DNA of 7,550 bases from positions 1 to 7,550 of the forward strand of contig JAUWNZ010000057.1 of the NCBI GenBank assembly GCA_030612385.1, given 5' to 3'. Shown here one piece after another: positions 1 to 5,495 of the stretch. Position 1 is the first letter of the stretch. The number at the start of each line of letters is the position of its first letter. The DNA comes from Pseudomonadota bacterium (GTDB lineage: Bacteria > Desulfobacterota > Syntrophia > Syntrophales > JADFWA01). The position numbers and the translations under genes are program-made. The notes under the pieces were generated by a model. The model worked only from the letters and a program-made list of their open reading frames with translations, was not told the DNA's origin and did not search any database.

Positions 1-936
1 GGGATTGTCATGCAGATATTCATAAGTCTCTTTTTTACCCATACAGAATGCCGCAATTGTTTTCCACCTGTTGATACGCTTTTTTGAATTATCTATAACC
101 CCTTTCTTCATCAAATCCACGATGCCATCACTGAGAAGTTCCGTATGCACCCCAAGGTGTTTCTTGTCAGAGAGATTGGATAAGATCGCATTGGGGATTT
201 TCCCATATCCTACCTGAATCGTATCTCCGTCCTCAATTAGGCGTGAAACATTCCTTCCAATACGCCTTATTGCCTCGGTATCGACGCCCGCGCGATATTC
301 GAGCAGAGGTTCATCATGATGAATGAGGAAATCTACATCTCTTATGTTTATAAAGCCGTCGCCATGTATGCGGGGCATACTCGAGTTAATCTGTGCTATA
401 ATTATTGCGGCCTTTTCCGTTGCGGCCTTGACGATATCGACACTTACTCCAAGACTTATGTAACCATGTTTGTCTGGAAGAGATGTCTGGATCAGGGCGA
501 TATCGACCGGAACAATACCGCGATATATCAAATCCGGAACTTCCGACAGAAATATGGGTGTGTAGTCGGCCATGCCTCTATTAACGGGATCCCTGGTATG
601 ATTGCCGATAAAGAATGAATTATGACGGAAATTATACCTGAATTTTTCATCTGTATATGGAGCAACGCCAAGGGTCAACACATGGAAGACTTCGGCATCG
701 GAAAAGGCCTTCGGATTTAATTTTACGTAATCTATAATGGATTGAACAAGATATTGCGGCTCTCCGCAAGCCGTGCTGATAAATATTCGATTGCCCCTGC
801 GAATATGGCTGAATATCTCATTCTCAGGCGCAAACTTCTCAGGATATGCCTTCCTTAATTCTTCTATTATTCCTTGATTTATCCGGGTCTGGAGATCCTG
901 CCGGCTCTCCGCATCTATGTTTCGTTCTGAACTCAT
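1..936 (-). CDS. Acetyl-CoA hydrolase/transferase family protein (3'-truncated by window edge)
   Basis: The 312 visible codons start at ATG 936-934 and run open to base 1, so the C-terminus is missing. This is a class I CoA-transferase fold of the acetyl-CoA hydrolase / 4-hydroxybutyrate CoA-transferase family, which moves CoA between acyl-CoA and acetate or another acid in the cytoplasm. Visible signals are an N-terminal extension of about 45 residues, ISTACGEP (53-60), the glycine loop QVGYGKIPNAIL (241-252), and LGVHTELLSDGI (261-272). By family analogy E266 in the last motif is the catalytic glutamate that forms the glutamyl-CoA thioester. A purine-rich AGAAGGGAAG lies about 7-16 bases before the ATG. 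Known deltaproteobacterial relatives with this kind of N-terminus often continue into a GNAT acetyltransferase domain; whether this one does cannot be seen. Substrate is not predictable. The family call is secure; the fusion is inference. The gene lies 105 bases downstream of the small gene at 1042-1476, on the same strand. Confidence 0.9.
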   Translation of the reverse strand, partial: MSSERNIDAESRQDLQTRINQGIIEELRKAYPEKFAPENEIFSHIRRGNRIFISTACGEPQYLVQSIIDYVKLNPKAFSDAEVFHVLTLGVAPYTDEKFRYNFRHNSFFIGNHTRDPVNRGMADYTPIFLSEVPDLIYRGIVPVDIALIQTSLPDKHGYISLGVSVDIVKAATEKAAIIIAQINSSMPRIHGDGFINIRDVDFLIHHDEPLLEYRAGVDTEAIRRIGRNVSRLIEDGDTIQVGYGKIPNAILSNLSDKKHLGVHTELLSDGIVDLMKKGVIDNSKKRINRWKTIAAFCMGKKETYEYLHDNP

Positions 937-1007
937 TTACATTCTTCCCTTCTGTTGATGAAGCATGATGCATTCTTGAAAAGCCTAACCCGGAAGAACT
1001 CATATCT

Positions 1008-1042
1008 CATAGCTTTTAGCCACCAGCTACGAGCTATCAGCT
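1008..1042 (-). repeat. Five-unit degenerate heptamer repeat (AGCTNNT type) at a stop codon
   Basis: Read on the minus strand, five consecutive 7-base units start with AGCT or GGCT: AGCTGAT, AGCTCGT, AGCTGGT, GGCTAAA and AGCTATG. The first base of the array is the last base of the TGA stop of the 144-residue gene. The period is visible directly. No hairpin ending in a T-run accompanies it, so it is not an obvious terminator. It is one of several unrelated 7-base-period repeats in the spacers of this window. Confidence 0.65.
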
Positions 1043-1476
1043 CATTTTCTCCCTGATCCATCGTCAAAAGAAGTTGAAACCATCGTTGATTCTGCAAGAA
1101 CAGGGTGATAGTAACGATAATGCCTTTTTTGAATATCCATGTATTTTGACATTGCAAAACCGGCAGGGAATTTGGGCATGGCAAGATATGGCATGGAATT
1201 CTTTTTGAAGTCTTCCAAAAGTTCTTCGAAAAAACTTTCCTTTTCCCTGTTACTCACAAAAGTCCTCTCTATCCTGTATTCAAAACAGATTTCACGTCCG
1301 AAGATTCTTTCAACTTCTTCAAAATGCTCTGGACCGGCAAAGTATTCCGGCTTAACCTCGACGTTCACCTTTAAATAGATGGAAACTTTTGTGGTATCGT
1401 CAGCAATAGGGCGTGAATCATCCCAGACTTCCACAACCAATCCATTCGACAGGGGAATCTCCTCAACCAAATCCAT
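1042..1476 (-). CDS. Hypothetical protein, 144 residues, acidic N-terminal half
   Basis: I do not recognise a named family. The frame starts at ATG 1476-1474, with GGAG about 12 bases upstream, and ends at TGA 1044-1042. The protein has an acidic N-terminal half with a probable beta-strand pattern (GLVVEVWDDSR at 12-22; KVSIYLKVNVEVK at 30-42), a charged amphipathic middle (EEVERIFGREICFEYRIER, 53-71, and ESFFEELLEDFKK, 80-92), and an aromatic tail (KRHYRYYHPVL). It has no signal peptide, membrane segment or metal-binding cysteine pairs; only one cysteine is present. It is probably a soluble cytoplasmic protein. The opposite strand is also open for 79 codons but lacks a ribosome site and shows no protein-like composition, so the minus frame is preferred. 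It lies upstream of the CoA-transferase gene on the same strand and could be co-transcribed with it, although 105 bases and a repeat separate them. Confidence 0.7.
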   Translation of the reverse strand: MDLVEEIPLSNGLVVEVWDDSRPIADDTTKVSIYLKVNVEVKPEYFAGPEHFEEVERIFGREICFEYRIERTFVSNREKESFFEELLEDFKKNSMPYLAMPKFPAGFAMSKYMDIQKRHYRYYHPVLAESTMVSTSFDDGSGRK

Positions 1477-1583
1477 AGTTGTTCTAATCTCCTGTTTTTT
1501 ACACTTAGAAACTTTGACAGGCTCTGAATTGTTTTAATTCTTGACCTGCGATTCCACTTCTCATATAAATAAGCTTTCCTGTT

Positions 1584-1608
1584 AAGAAAAGCCCCTACGG
1601 TTTTTCTT
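1584..1608. other. Short hairpin with 10-bp stem, AAGAAAAGCC / GGTTTTTCTT
   Basis: AAGAAAAGCC (1584-1593) can pair with GGTTTTTCTT (1599-1608), with one G-T pair and a five-base loop. Plus-strand transcripts would end in a T-rich run, so it has terminator-like form. However, no plus-strand gene lies upstream, and on the minus strand it sits upstream of the 1476 gene start. The stem is mostly A-T. Its role is unclear. Confidence 0.35.
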
Positions 1609-1699
1609 TTAGCATATCTGAAGATTAAAGTGTAAAGTAAAATGGTAATAGCTCAATAAACAGAGGATTACATTTTTGAAATGTTGGTCTTGACCCACG

Positions 1700-1836
1700 G
1701 TAAGCGTTAACTGAAATTAGAAATTAGAAATTAGAAATTTGGCCTCCCAGCTTTTGTGGTGTTAACTCGTAAACTCATTTCATCGCCCCCCAATTTCTAA
1801 TTTCCAATTTCAAGTCTCAAGCAGTAAAGGGCTACG
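1700..1836 (-). mobile_element. Degenerate small TIR element, copy 1 (minus orientation, ~137 bp)
   Basis: Read on the minus strand this aligns end to end with the element at 3471-3690. It has the same GCTTGA-ACTTGAAATTGG left part, a short reading-frame remnant starting at an ATG (1783-1781), a run of (T)AATTTC units, and the same GTTAACGCTTAC end (GTAAGCG on plus at 1700). It is about 80 bases shorter than copy 2 because the middle is missing. The arms are heptamer arrays: GAAATTA repeated at 1713-1740, and its inverse near 1791-1812. It encodes no transposase, so it is non-autonomous. The similarity to copy 2 is seen directly; mobility is inferred. The right-hand boundary is approximate. 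Confidence 0.65.
1743..1783 (-). pseudogene. Remnant of four-helix-bundle (S23/IVP-like) gene, N-terminal ~13 codons
   Basis: Starting at ATG 1783-1781 the minus strand reads MK*VYELTPQKLG. This lines up with MKRVYELDVYKLA in the copy at 3522, with an in-frame TGA (1777-1775) replacing the arginine codon. After these codons the sequence jumps straight into the AATTTC repeat arm, so the rest of the gene has been deleted. A run of G residues lies just before the ATG at the place where the other copy has a ribosome site. Alone this would be too short to call; it is supported by the parallel copy and the shared flanks. Confidence 0.5.
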
Positions 1837-1905
1837 ATCCACAATCATTCTTACATACTTGGATTTGACCCTATTTATTGAGCTATTACTAATTGATTTT
1901 GTTAC

Positions 1906-1920
1906 AGGATATGGTATCCT
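1906..1920. promoter_or_regulatory. Perfect 6+3+6 dyad AGGATA-TGG-TATCCT
   Basis: The two 6-base arms are exact inverse complements around a TGG centre. A weak -10-like CATAAT follows at about 1924-1930, without a good -35. It lies about 165 bases upstream of the CBS gene and could be an operator or simply a small hairpin. Nothing else supports regulation. Confidence 0.25.
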
Positions 1921-2067
1921 TTAGCATAATTTTGGGCGCAGTGACATGGAAGCATTACAAAAATGAAAGGAGGGAGCCCATGTAAGATTTCAATAAATCG
2001 GTGATGGCTATCGGAAAGTGGGGACACAGTGTATCTGATATCTTATAAATTAACAAGAAAGGCAGGT

Positions 2068-2080
2068 AGGAGGTAGGAGG
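2068..2080 (+). promoter_or_regulatory. Duplicated Shine-Dalgarno AGGAGG-T-AGGAGG before the CBS-ACT gene
   Basis: AGGAGG occurs twice, at 2068-2073 and 2075-2080, placing ideal anti-SD complements 11 and 4 bases before ATG 2085. The first is slightly far and the second slightly close; together they firmly fix the start codon. The duplication may derive from a GGTAGGA 7-base repeat, like the other heptamer repeats in this window. Confidence 0.75.
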
Positions 2081-2084
2081 AAAA

Positions 2085-2777
2085 ATGTTAGTTAAAAACT
2101 GGATGAGTAAAGGTGTTATGGCCATTGGCGTGGATGATTCCATATATCACGCCATTGAGCTACAAAAGAAATATGATATCCACATATTGCCGGTCATAAA
2201 AAAGGGGAAGGCGGGGATAGTTGGAATTGTAACCGACAGAGATATAAAGAGGGCCTCGGTACCAGATGGCATACCATTGGATATCCATGAAGCCGTTTAC
2301 CTCACTTCGAAAATTAAGGTAAAGTCGATCATGACTTTTCCTGTGATTACCGTTCCACCCGACCACACTTTGCAGGAGACGGCTGAAATCCTGACCAAGA
2401 ACGACATATCCGGTGTTCCTGTTGTAGATGACAAAGGTCAGGTCGTGGGCATTATCACTCAGCGTGACATTTTGCGCGCCTTATTGTCCGTTATCACCAT
2501 GGATAATACAGGATATCAGTTTGCTTTTAAGGTAAAGGATCAACCAGGGGCAGTATCTGATGAGCTGGTCAAAGTGATCCATGATCATGACGGCCGCATT
2601 GCGAGTATCGTGACCTCCTATAAGAAAGCGCCCATAGGTTATCGTTATGCCTATATACAAGTATACAATCTTGATCCTGAGAAGCTGCCTCAGCTTATTG
2701 AAGTATTCAAAAAAAAGACCTCCCTGCTCTATGTTGTGGATTCCATTCAGGACAAAAAGGAGATTTATGGGGAGTAA
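2085..2777 (+). CDS. CBS-CBS-ACT domain protein, AcuB-like
   Basis: This is a 230-residue soluble protein of three domains. CBS1 covers about 5-57 (NWMSKGVMAIG, then ILPVIKK and GIVTDRDIK), CBS2 about 80-134 (SIMTFPVITV, GVPVVDDKGQVVGIITQRDIL), and an ACT domain about 144-219 (FAFKVKDQPGAVSDELVKVIHDHDGR). Paired CBS domains bind adenine nucleotides or S-adenosylmethionine as energy sensors, and ACT domains bind small ligands, often amino acids. Order and length match Bacillus AcuB, the acetoin-utilisation regulator, and many uncharacterised desulfobacterial homologues. No catalytic domain is attached, so it should act by binding a partner. The G-I-V-T-D-R-D and G-I-I-T-Q-R-D signatures are intact in both CBS repeats. 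The start is fixed by the strong ribosome site. An acuB label would imply acetoin metabolism, for which the neighbours give no evidence, so no symbol is given. It stands 88 bases before the comEA-like gene on the same strand. Confidence 0.9.
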   Translation: MLVKNWMSKGVMAIGVDDSIYHAIELQKKYDIHILPVIKKGKAGIVGIVTDRDIKRASVPDGIPLDIHEAVYLTSKIKVKSIMTFPVITVPPDHTLQETAEILTKNDISGVPVVDDKGQVVGIITQRDILRALLSVITMDNTGYQFAFKVKDQPGAVSDELVKVIHDHDGRIASIVTSYKKAPIGYRYAYIQVYNLDPEKLPQLIEVFKKKTSLLYVVDSIQDKKEIYGE

Positions 2778-2865
2778 ATGACGCTTCATCGCTTATCTTT
2801 TTCTGTGCAAAACACTACATAAAGTTAACCATGTTTTTATCAATGAAAATCGGTGTTAATAGATC

Positions 2866-3432
2866 ATGCGCGTAATAAAAGGTCAGCTTTACGGAGCGAT
2901 CACTATCGTCTTGATAATGGGTTCCCTTTATCTTTACAGGTTTTCCGTTCAACACTTCCTGCCCTCCAACAATGTCGAAAAAAAGGCAGGGTCAGTGGTT
3001 GTTGAGCTTGACGGTGATACAAACCGCAGAGGGATATACTTTATACCTCCTGACACTCCGGTTTCCGGTCTTTTCAAAATAGCAAGGGTGGCAGATATAA
3101 AAAGATTTGACAGAAAAAACCTTTCCATTGTTCTTGGCGCCGGTGAAAAGGTCGTAATAGAACCGGAAAACCGATATTCCCGCCGCTTTAAAATAGAGAA
3201 GATTAATGCCTCCAAGAGAATTGCCCTCGATATGCCGATCGGCATCAATAACGCGACACCATATGAGCTCACCCTTATCCCGGGAATCGGGAAGAAGACG
3301 GCTCAGGCGATAGTAGAATTCAGGCGAATGTCGGGAAGAATTATCAATATCGGTGACCTGTTAAAGATTTACGGCATTGGGGAAAAGAAGCTCTCAAGAA
3401 TCAAAAAGTATCTCTATATTGATGGTGATTAA
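2866..3432 (+). CDS. ComEA-like membrane-anchored helix-hairpin-helix DNA-binding protein
   Basis: This protein has 188 residues. A single hydrophobic segment at 8-26 (LYGAITIVLIMGSLYLYRF) should anchor it in the inner membrane with the rest outside. Residues about 43-100 (VVVELDGDTNRRGIYFIPPDTPVSGLFKIA) look like a degenerate SLBB-type beta-grasp domain. The C-terminal 125-185 is a tandem helix-hairpin-helix module: INNATPYELTLIPGIGKKTAQAI with hairpin PGIGKK (139-144), then a second hairpin YGIGEKK (169-175). TM-SLBB-HhH is the order in Gram-positive ComEA, which binds incoming double-stranded DNA during natural transformation; similar proteins are common in desulfobacteria without known competence. 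The ATG at 2866 has no good Shine-Dalgarno (only CGGTG nearby), so translation may be weak, but the hydrophobic N-terminus supports this start. No ComEC or pilus gene is in view, so a competence role is unproven. Confidence 0.87.
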   Translation: MRVIKGQLYGAITIVLIMGSLYLYRFSVQHFLPSNNVEKKAGSVVVELDGDTNRRGIYFIPPDTPVSGLFKIARVADIKRFDRKNLSIVLGAGEKVVIEPENRYSRRFKIEKINASKRIALDMPIGINNATPYELTLIPGIGKKTAQAIVEFRRMSGRIINIGDLLKIYGIGEKKLSRIKKYLYIDGD

Positions 3433-3470
3433 GAAAAAAACCGGCCTTGACATAGGAATACTGAGATGAT

Positions 3471-3690
3471 AGTAAGAGCCCAGCTTGAAACTTGAAATTG
3501 GAAACGAGAAATTTGGGAGAGGTGAAGCGAGTTTACGAATTGGATGTTTACAAGCTGGCAGAAGCGTTATAAAAAATGGTCTGGCACGACTTTGATAAGT
3601 GAAGCAAAATTGAATGGCGTTCATCAACAATACGAAAGTATGAAGGACAAATTTCTAATTTCTAATTTCAACGTTTCGTAAACGCTTACT
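3471..3690 (+). mobile_element. Degenerate small TIR element, copy 2 (~220 bp)
   Basis: The left arm at 3471-3515 begins AGTAAG and contains TTGAAAC/TTGAAAT-type heptamers. The right arm at 3648-3690 ends CTTACT and is its imperfect inverse; the arms agree well over about 30 bases next to the centre and at the outer 6 bases. Between them is a broken reading frame (3522 onward). An additional small stem, CGTTT-CGT-AAACG, is present at 3672-3684 inside the right arm. No transposase is encoded. Copy 1 (1700-1836) shares both ends and the start of the frame, in the opposite orientation. The right end lies 21 bases before the tRNA-Pro gene, so it occupies the region where that gene's -35 would be expected. 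No clear target-site duplication is visible. Confidence 0.7.
3522..3650 (+). pseudogene. Remnant of four-helix-bundle protein gene (23S rRNA intervening-sequence protein family)
   Basis: From GTG 3522-3524, preceded by GGGAGA, the frame reads MKRVYELDVYKLAEAL, then TAA (3570-3572), then KMVWHDFDK, then TGA (3600-3602), then SK. This is the N-terminal pattern of S23/IVP-type four-helix-bundle proteins (ELEVYKLAEELSDMIWHDFDKW). The second stop falls where tryptophan is expected, a TGG-to-TGA change. A shift to another frame near 3620-3650 gives HQQYESMKDK, which may be the C-terminal end of the same protein, implying that the middle (about 60-70 codons) has been deleted. The family match is from memory of the family pattern. 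These proteins are about 115-130 residues and are of unknown molecular role. This copy is certainly non-functional. Confidence 0.6.
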
Positions 3691-3711
3691 AATAACCAAA
3701 TCTATATGTGT

Positions 3712-3788
3712 CGGGGCGTGGCGCAGTCTGGAAGCGTACCTGAATGGGGTTCAGGGGGTCGCAGGTTCAAATCCTGCCGCCCCGACCA
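3712..3788 (+). tRNA. tRNA-Pro (anticodon GGG)
   Basis: The cloverleaf folds fully in 77 bases including an encoded CCA. The acceptor CGGGGCG pairs with CGCCCCG, the D arm is GCGC...GCGT, the anticodon stem CCTGA/TCAGG encloses loop ATGGGGT with anticodon GGG, and the T arm is GCAGG TTCAAAT CCTGC. The C1-G72 pair and A73 are typical of bacterial proline tRNAs. It reads CCC and CCU codons. Encoding the 3' CCA is usual in this type of genome. No good promoter was found; a TATATG at 3703-3708 is only 4 bases upstream. It converges with radA, 36 bases away. Confidence 0.96.
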
Positions 3789-3807
3789 GGTTAAATATAT
3801 CTCCGCG

Positions 3808-3828
3808 GTTCCGTGTTCCACGTTCTAA
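3808..3828 (+). repeat. Three-unit heptamer repeat (GTTCCRY type) overlapping the radA stop
   Basis: GTTCCGT, GTTCCAC and GTTCTAA follow one another at exactly 7-base spacing. The last unit contains the complement of the radA TAG stop (3825-3827). It lies between the tRNA 3' end and radA. Three units is short; it is reported because the same 7-base period recurs elsewhere in the window with different sequences. Confidence 0.4.
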
Positions 3829-5183
3829 AAAAGGCGCTCCAGCAATCCTTTGATATTGCCTATCTTTATAATATCCATATTTGTTTCCGAAGACAGATTG
3901 CGTGAGAGGGTTCTGGGAAGGATACAGCGGTTGAAACCCATCCTTGAAGCTTCTTTAATCCTGACTTCTTGCTGACTTATTCCCCTCACCTCCCCTGTCA
4001 GGCCAATCTCGCCGAATACAACAGTACCCGGATCTACCGGACGGTCAAGAAAACTGGATGCGATGGAAGACACTATCCCCAGATCAACGGCGGGTTCATC
4101 CACCTTGACCCCGCCGGCAACATTGATAAAAATATCATGATTGCCGAGGTGGAGACCGCATATCTTATCCAGAACGGCAATTAGCAGAGACACCCTGTTA
4201 TGGTCAACCCCGATGGAGGTTCGCCTCGGCATACTCAGGTTCGTAGAACTTACCAGTGATTGAATCTCCACAAGTATCGGTCTTGTCCCTTCAATACTCG
4301 GCACTACGACGGAGCCGGCAGCGCCTTCAGGCCTTTCCGCTAAAAAAAACTCCGAAGGGTTTGACACCTCACACAAGCCATTATCTCTCATTTCAAAGAC
4401 ACCGATCTCATTGGTCGGCCCATATCTGTTCTTTATACCCCTTATAATTCGATACGAGTGTCCCGAATCTCCCTCAAAATAGAGGACTGTATCCACCATA
4501 TGTTCCAGAACCTTGGGACCCGCAATGGCTCCCTCTTTGGTAACATGGCCTATCAGAAAGACCGGTATGCCCGTTTTTTTTGACAGGAGTATAAGTTGTC
4601 CTGACGCCTCTCTCACCTGCGACACGCTGCCTGGCGCGGAAGAGAGGGTGGATGAATATACTGTCTGAATAGAATCTACTACCACGACGTGTGGTTTTAT
4701 CTCTTTTATCTGTCTCAGGATGTTTTCGAGAGCTATCTCAACGAGTACCACAAGATTTTTCGATGAGGCGCCTATCCGTTTTCCTCTGAGCCCGATCTGT
4801 TTCGCCGACTCCTCTCCGGTTATATAGAGAACCTTGAGATCTTTTTCGGCCAGATTATGCATAACCTGAAGAAGAAGGGTCGATTTTCCGATTCCTGGGT
4901 CGCCGCCAACAAGTATCGCCGAACCGGCCACGATACCGCCACCTAAAACCCTGTCCACTTCATCAATCCCAACCTTGAGTCTCTCAGTCTCATCAGCCTC
5001 AATGGAATCAATCGGTATTGGGAAACTATTAAACTGAAGCTCAGGGACAATACCTGTATCCGAAACCCTTATCTCCTCTTCAACAAACCGATTCCACTCA
5101 CCGCAGGAGGGGCATTTCCCCAGCCATTTTGGCGATTGATAACCGCAACTCCGGCAGAAAAAAGTGGTTTTTATCTTCTTCAA
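3825..5183 (-). CDS. radA: DNA repair/recombination protein RadA (Sms)
   Basis: This 452-residue protein is full length for the family and has every hallmark: an N-terminal C4 zinc finger (C10, C13, C24, C27 in CRSCGYQSPKWLGKCPSCGEW-like spacing), a RecA-type ATPase with Walker A GGDPGIGKST (93-102) and Walker B VVVVD (166-170), the RadA-specific KNRYG motif (251-255), and a C-terminal Lon-protease-like domain (about 290-452) that in RadA is structural, not proteolytic. RadA is a cytoplasmic hexameric DnaB-like helicase that extends branches at recombination intermediates. The start is TTG (complement of 5181-5183): an in-frame TAA lies three codons upstream and no ATG fits before the zinc finger. 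The ribosome site is weak (TAGG about 9 bases upstream), suggesting low expression. It is monocistronic here, with a repeat-rich 312-base spacer upstream. Confidence 0.97.
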   Translation of the reverse strand: MKKIKTTFFCRSCGYQSPKWLGKCPSCGEWNRFVEEEIRVSDTGIVPELQFNSFPIPIDSIEADETERLKVGIDEVDRVLGGGIVAGSAILVGGDPGIGKSTLLLQVMHNLAEKDLKVLYITGEESAKQIGLRGKRIGASSKNLVVLVEIALENILRQIKEIKPHVVVVDSIQTVYSSTLSSAPGSVSQVREASGQLILLSKKTGIPVFLIGHVTKEGAIAGPKVLEHMVDTVLYFEGDSGHSYRIIRGIKNRYGPTNEIGVFEMRDNGLCEVSNPSEFFLAERPEGAAGSVVVPSIEGTRPILVEIQSLVSSTNLSMPRRTSIGVDHNRVSLLIAVLDKICGLHLGNHDIFINVAGGVKVDEPAVDLGIVSSIASSFLDRPVDPGTVVFGEIGLTGEVRGISQQEVRIKEASRMGFNRCILPRTLSRNLSSETNMDIIKIGNIKGLLERLF

Positions 5184-5495
5184 TGGAAATTACCTAACAG
5201 CCTCATTAGTGATTAATGTCCTCAAGTAATTGTAACTACTCACGTAGGCAGGCTGAAGCTGTTGTAGGCTGAGTAGGCACTTTTGTAATTATTTAGCCAC
5301 CGATCTACGCGGATCACCACCGGTATTTTTCTCTTGTTTCCTGTCTCCACGCAGTTATTTCGTGTTTTCGTAATTTTCGGACTTTCGTGATCGTTTTAAA
5401 TTCTTTTGCCACTTCTGCAAGAACCTTACAATTAAAAGACTAAGAGACTTCAGCCTACCCACCTGTATAGTTACGTGATTTCTTTGTATTTAAAC
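5184..5495. other. 312-base spacer filled with inverted repeats
   Basis: No gene is visible. The spacer lies between the radA start and the stop of the TPR gene. It holds two inverted-repeat pairs (listed separately) and a TTTCGTG/TTTTCGT-like short-period stretch around 5358-5396. The promoter of radA should lie within or just beside the repeats, but no clear sigma-70 hexamers are seen. Confidence 0.65.

Larger units (their letters stand above)
1645..1889. repeat. Outer inverted-repeat pair (16 bp perfect arms) enclosing the small element
   Basis: GTAATAGCTCAATAAA at 1645-1660 is matched exactly in inverse orientation at 1874-1889. The arms are 213 bases apart and enclose the element copy at 1700-1836. 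Just inside the two arms, TTGGTCTTGACCC (1685-1697) and TTGGATTTGACCC (about 1860-1872) are near-identical in direct orientation. The arms could be the termini of an older element into which the inner one inserted, or outer ends of one larger element. Confidence 0.6.
1477..2084. other. 608-base gene-poor spacer containing nested repeat elements
   Basis: No intact gene is visible. The spacer separates a minus-strand gene start (1476) from a plus-strand gene start (2085), so promoters for both should lie here, but no convincing -35/-10 pair stands out. Its contents, listed separately, are a short hairpin at 1584-1608, an outer 16-base perfect inverted repeat (1645-1660 and 1874-1889), a degenerate mobile-element copy nested inside it (1700-1836), a 6+3+6 dyad at 1906-1920, a strong ribosome site followed by a start-stop codon pair at 1969-1985, and a duplicated Shine-Dalgarno before the CBS gene. 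The segment around 2017-2043 (GTGGGGACACAGTGT) resembles the flank motif often found beside REP-associated tyrosine transposase genes, but only one arm is seen. Confidence 0.7.

Noticed and set aside
316..618. Open 100-codon frame on the plus strand
   Set aside because: It lies wholly opposite the CoA-transferase gene, whose protein motifs are clear; no ribosome site and no protein-family signal.
933..1184. Open 83-codon minus-strand frame overlapping the 144-residue gene
   Set aside because: It overlaps the better-supported frame and its composition is not protein-like; it runs through the heptamer repeat.
1713..1740. GAAATTA array considered as a CRISPR repeat
   Set aside because: Units are 7 bases and contiguous, with no spacers and no cas genes nearby.
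2017..2043. GTGGGGACACAGTGT segment as half of a REP/RAYT-type palindrome
   Set aside because: It looks like the flank motif of Y1-transposase-associated repeats, but only one arm and no transposase are present, so it is not listed as an element.
3433..3470. Possible terminator after the comEA-like gene
   Set aside because: ACCGGCC and flanking A-runs do not form a stem followed by a T-run.
3969..4447. Two plus-strand open frames (71 and 63 codons)
   Set aside because: Both are opposite the radA coding sequence and have no supporting signals.
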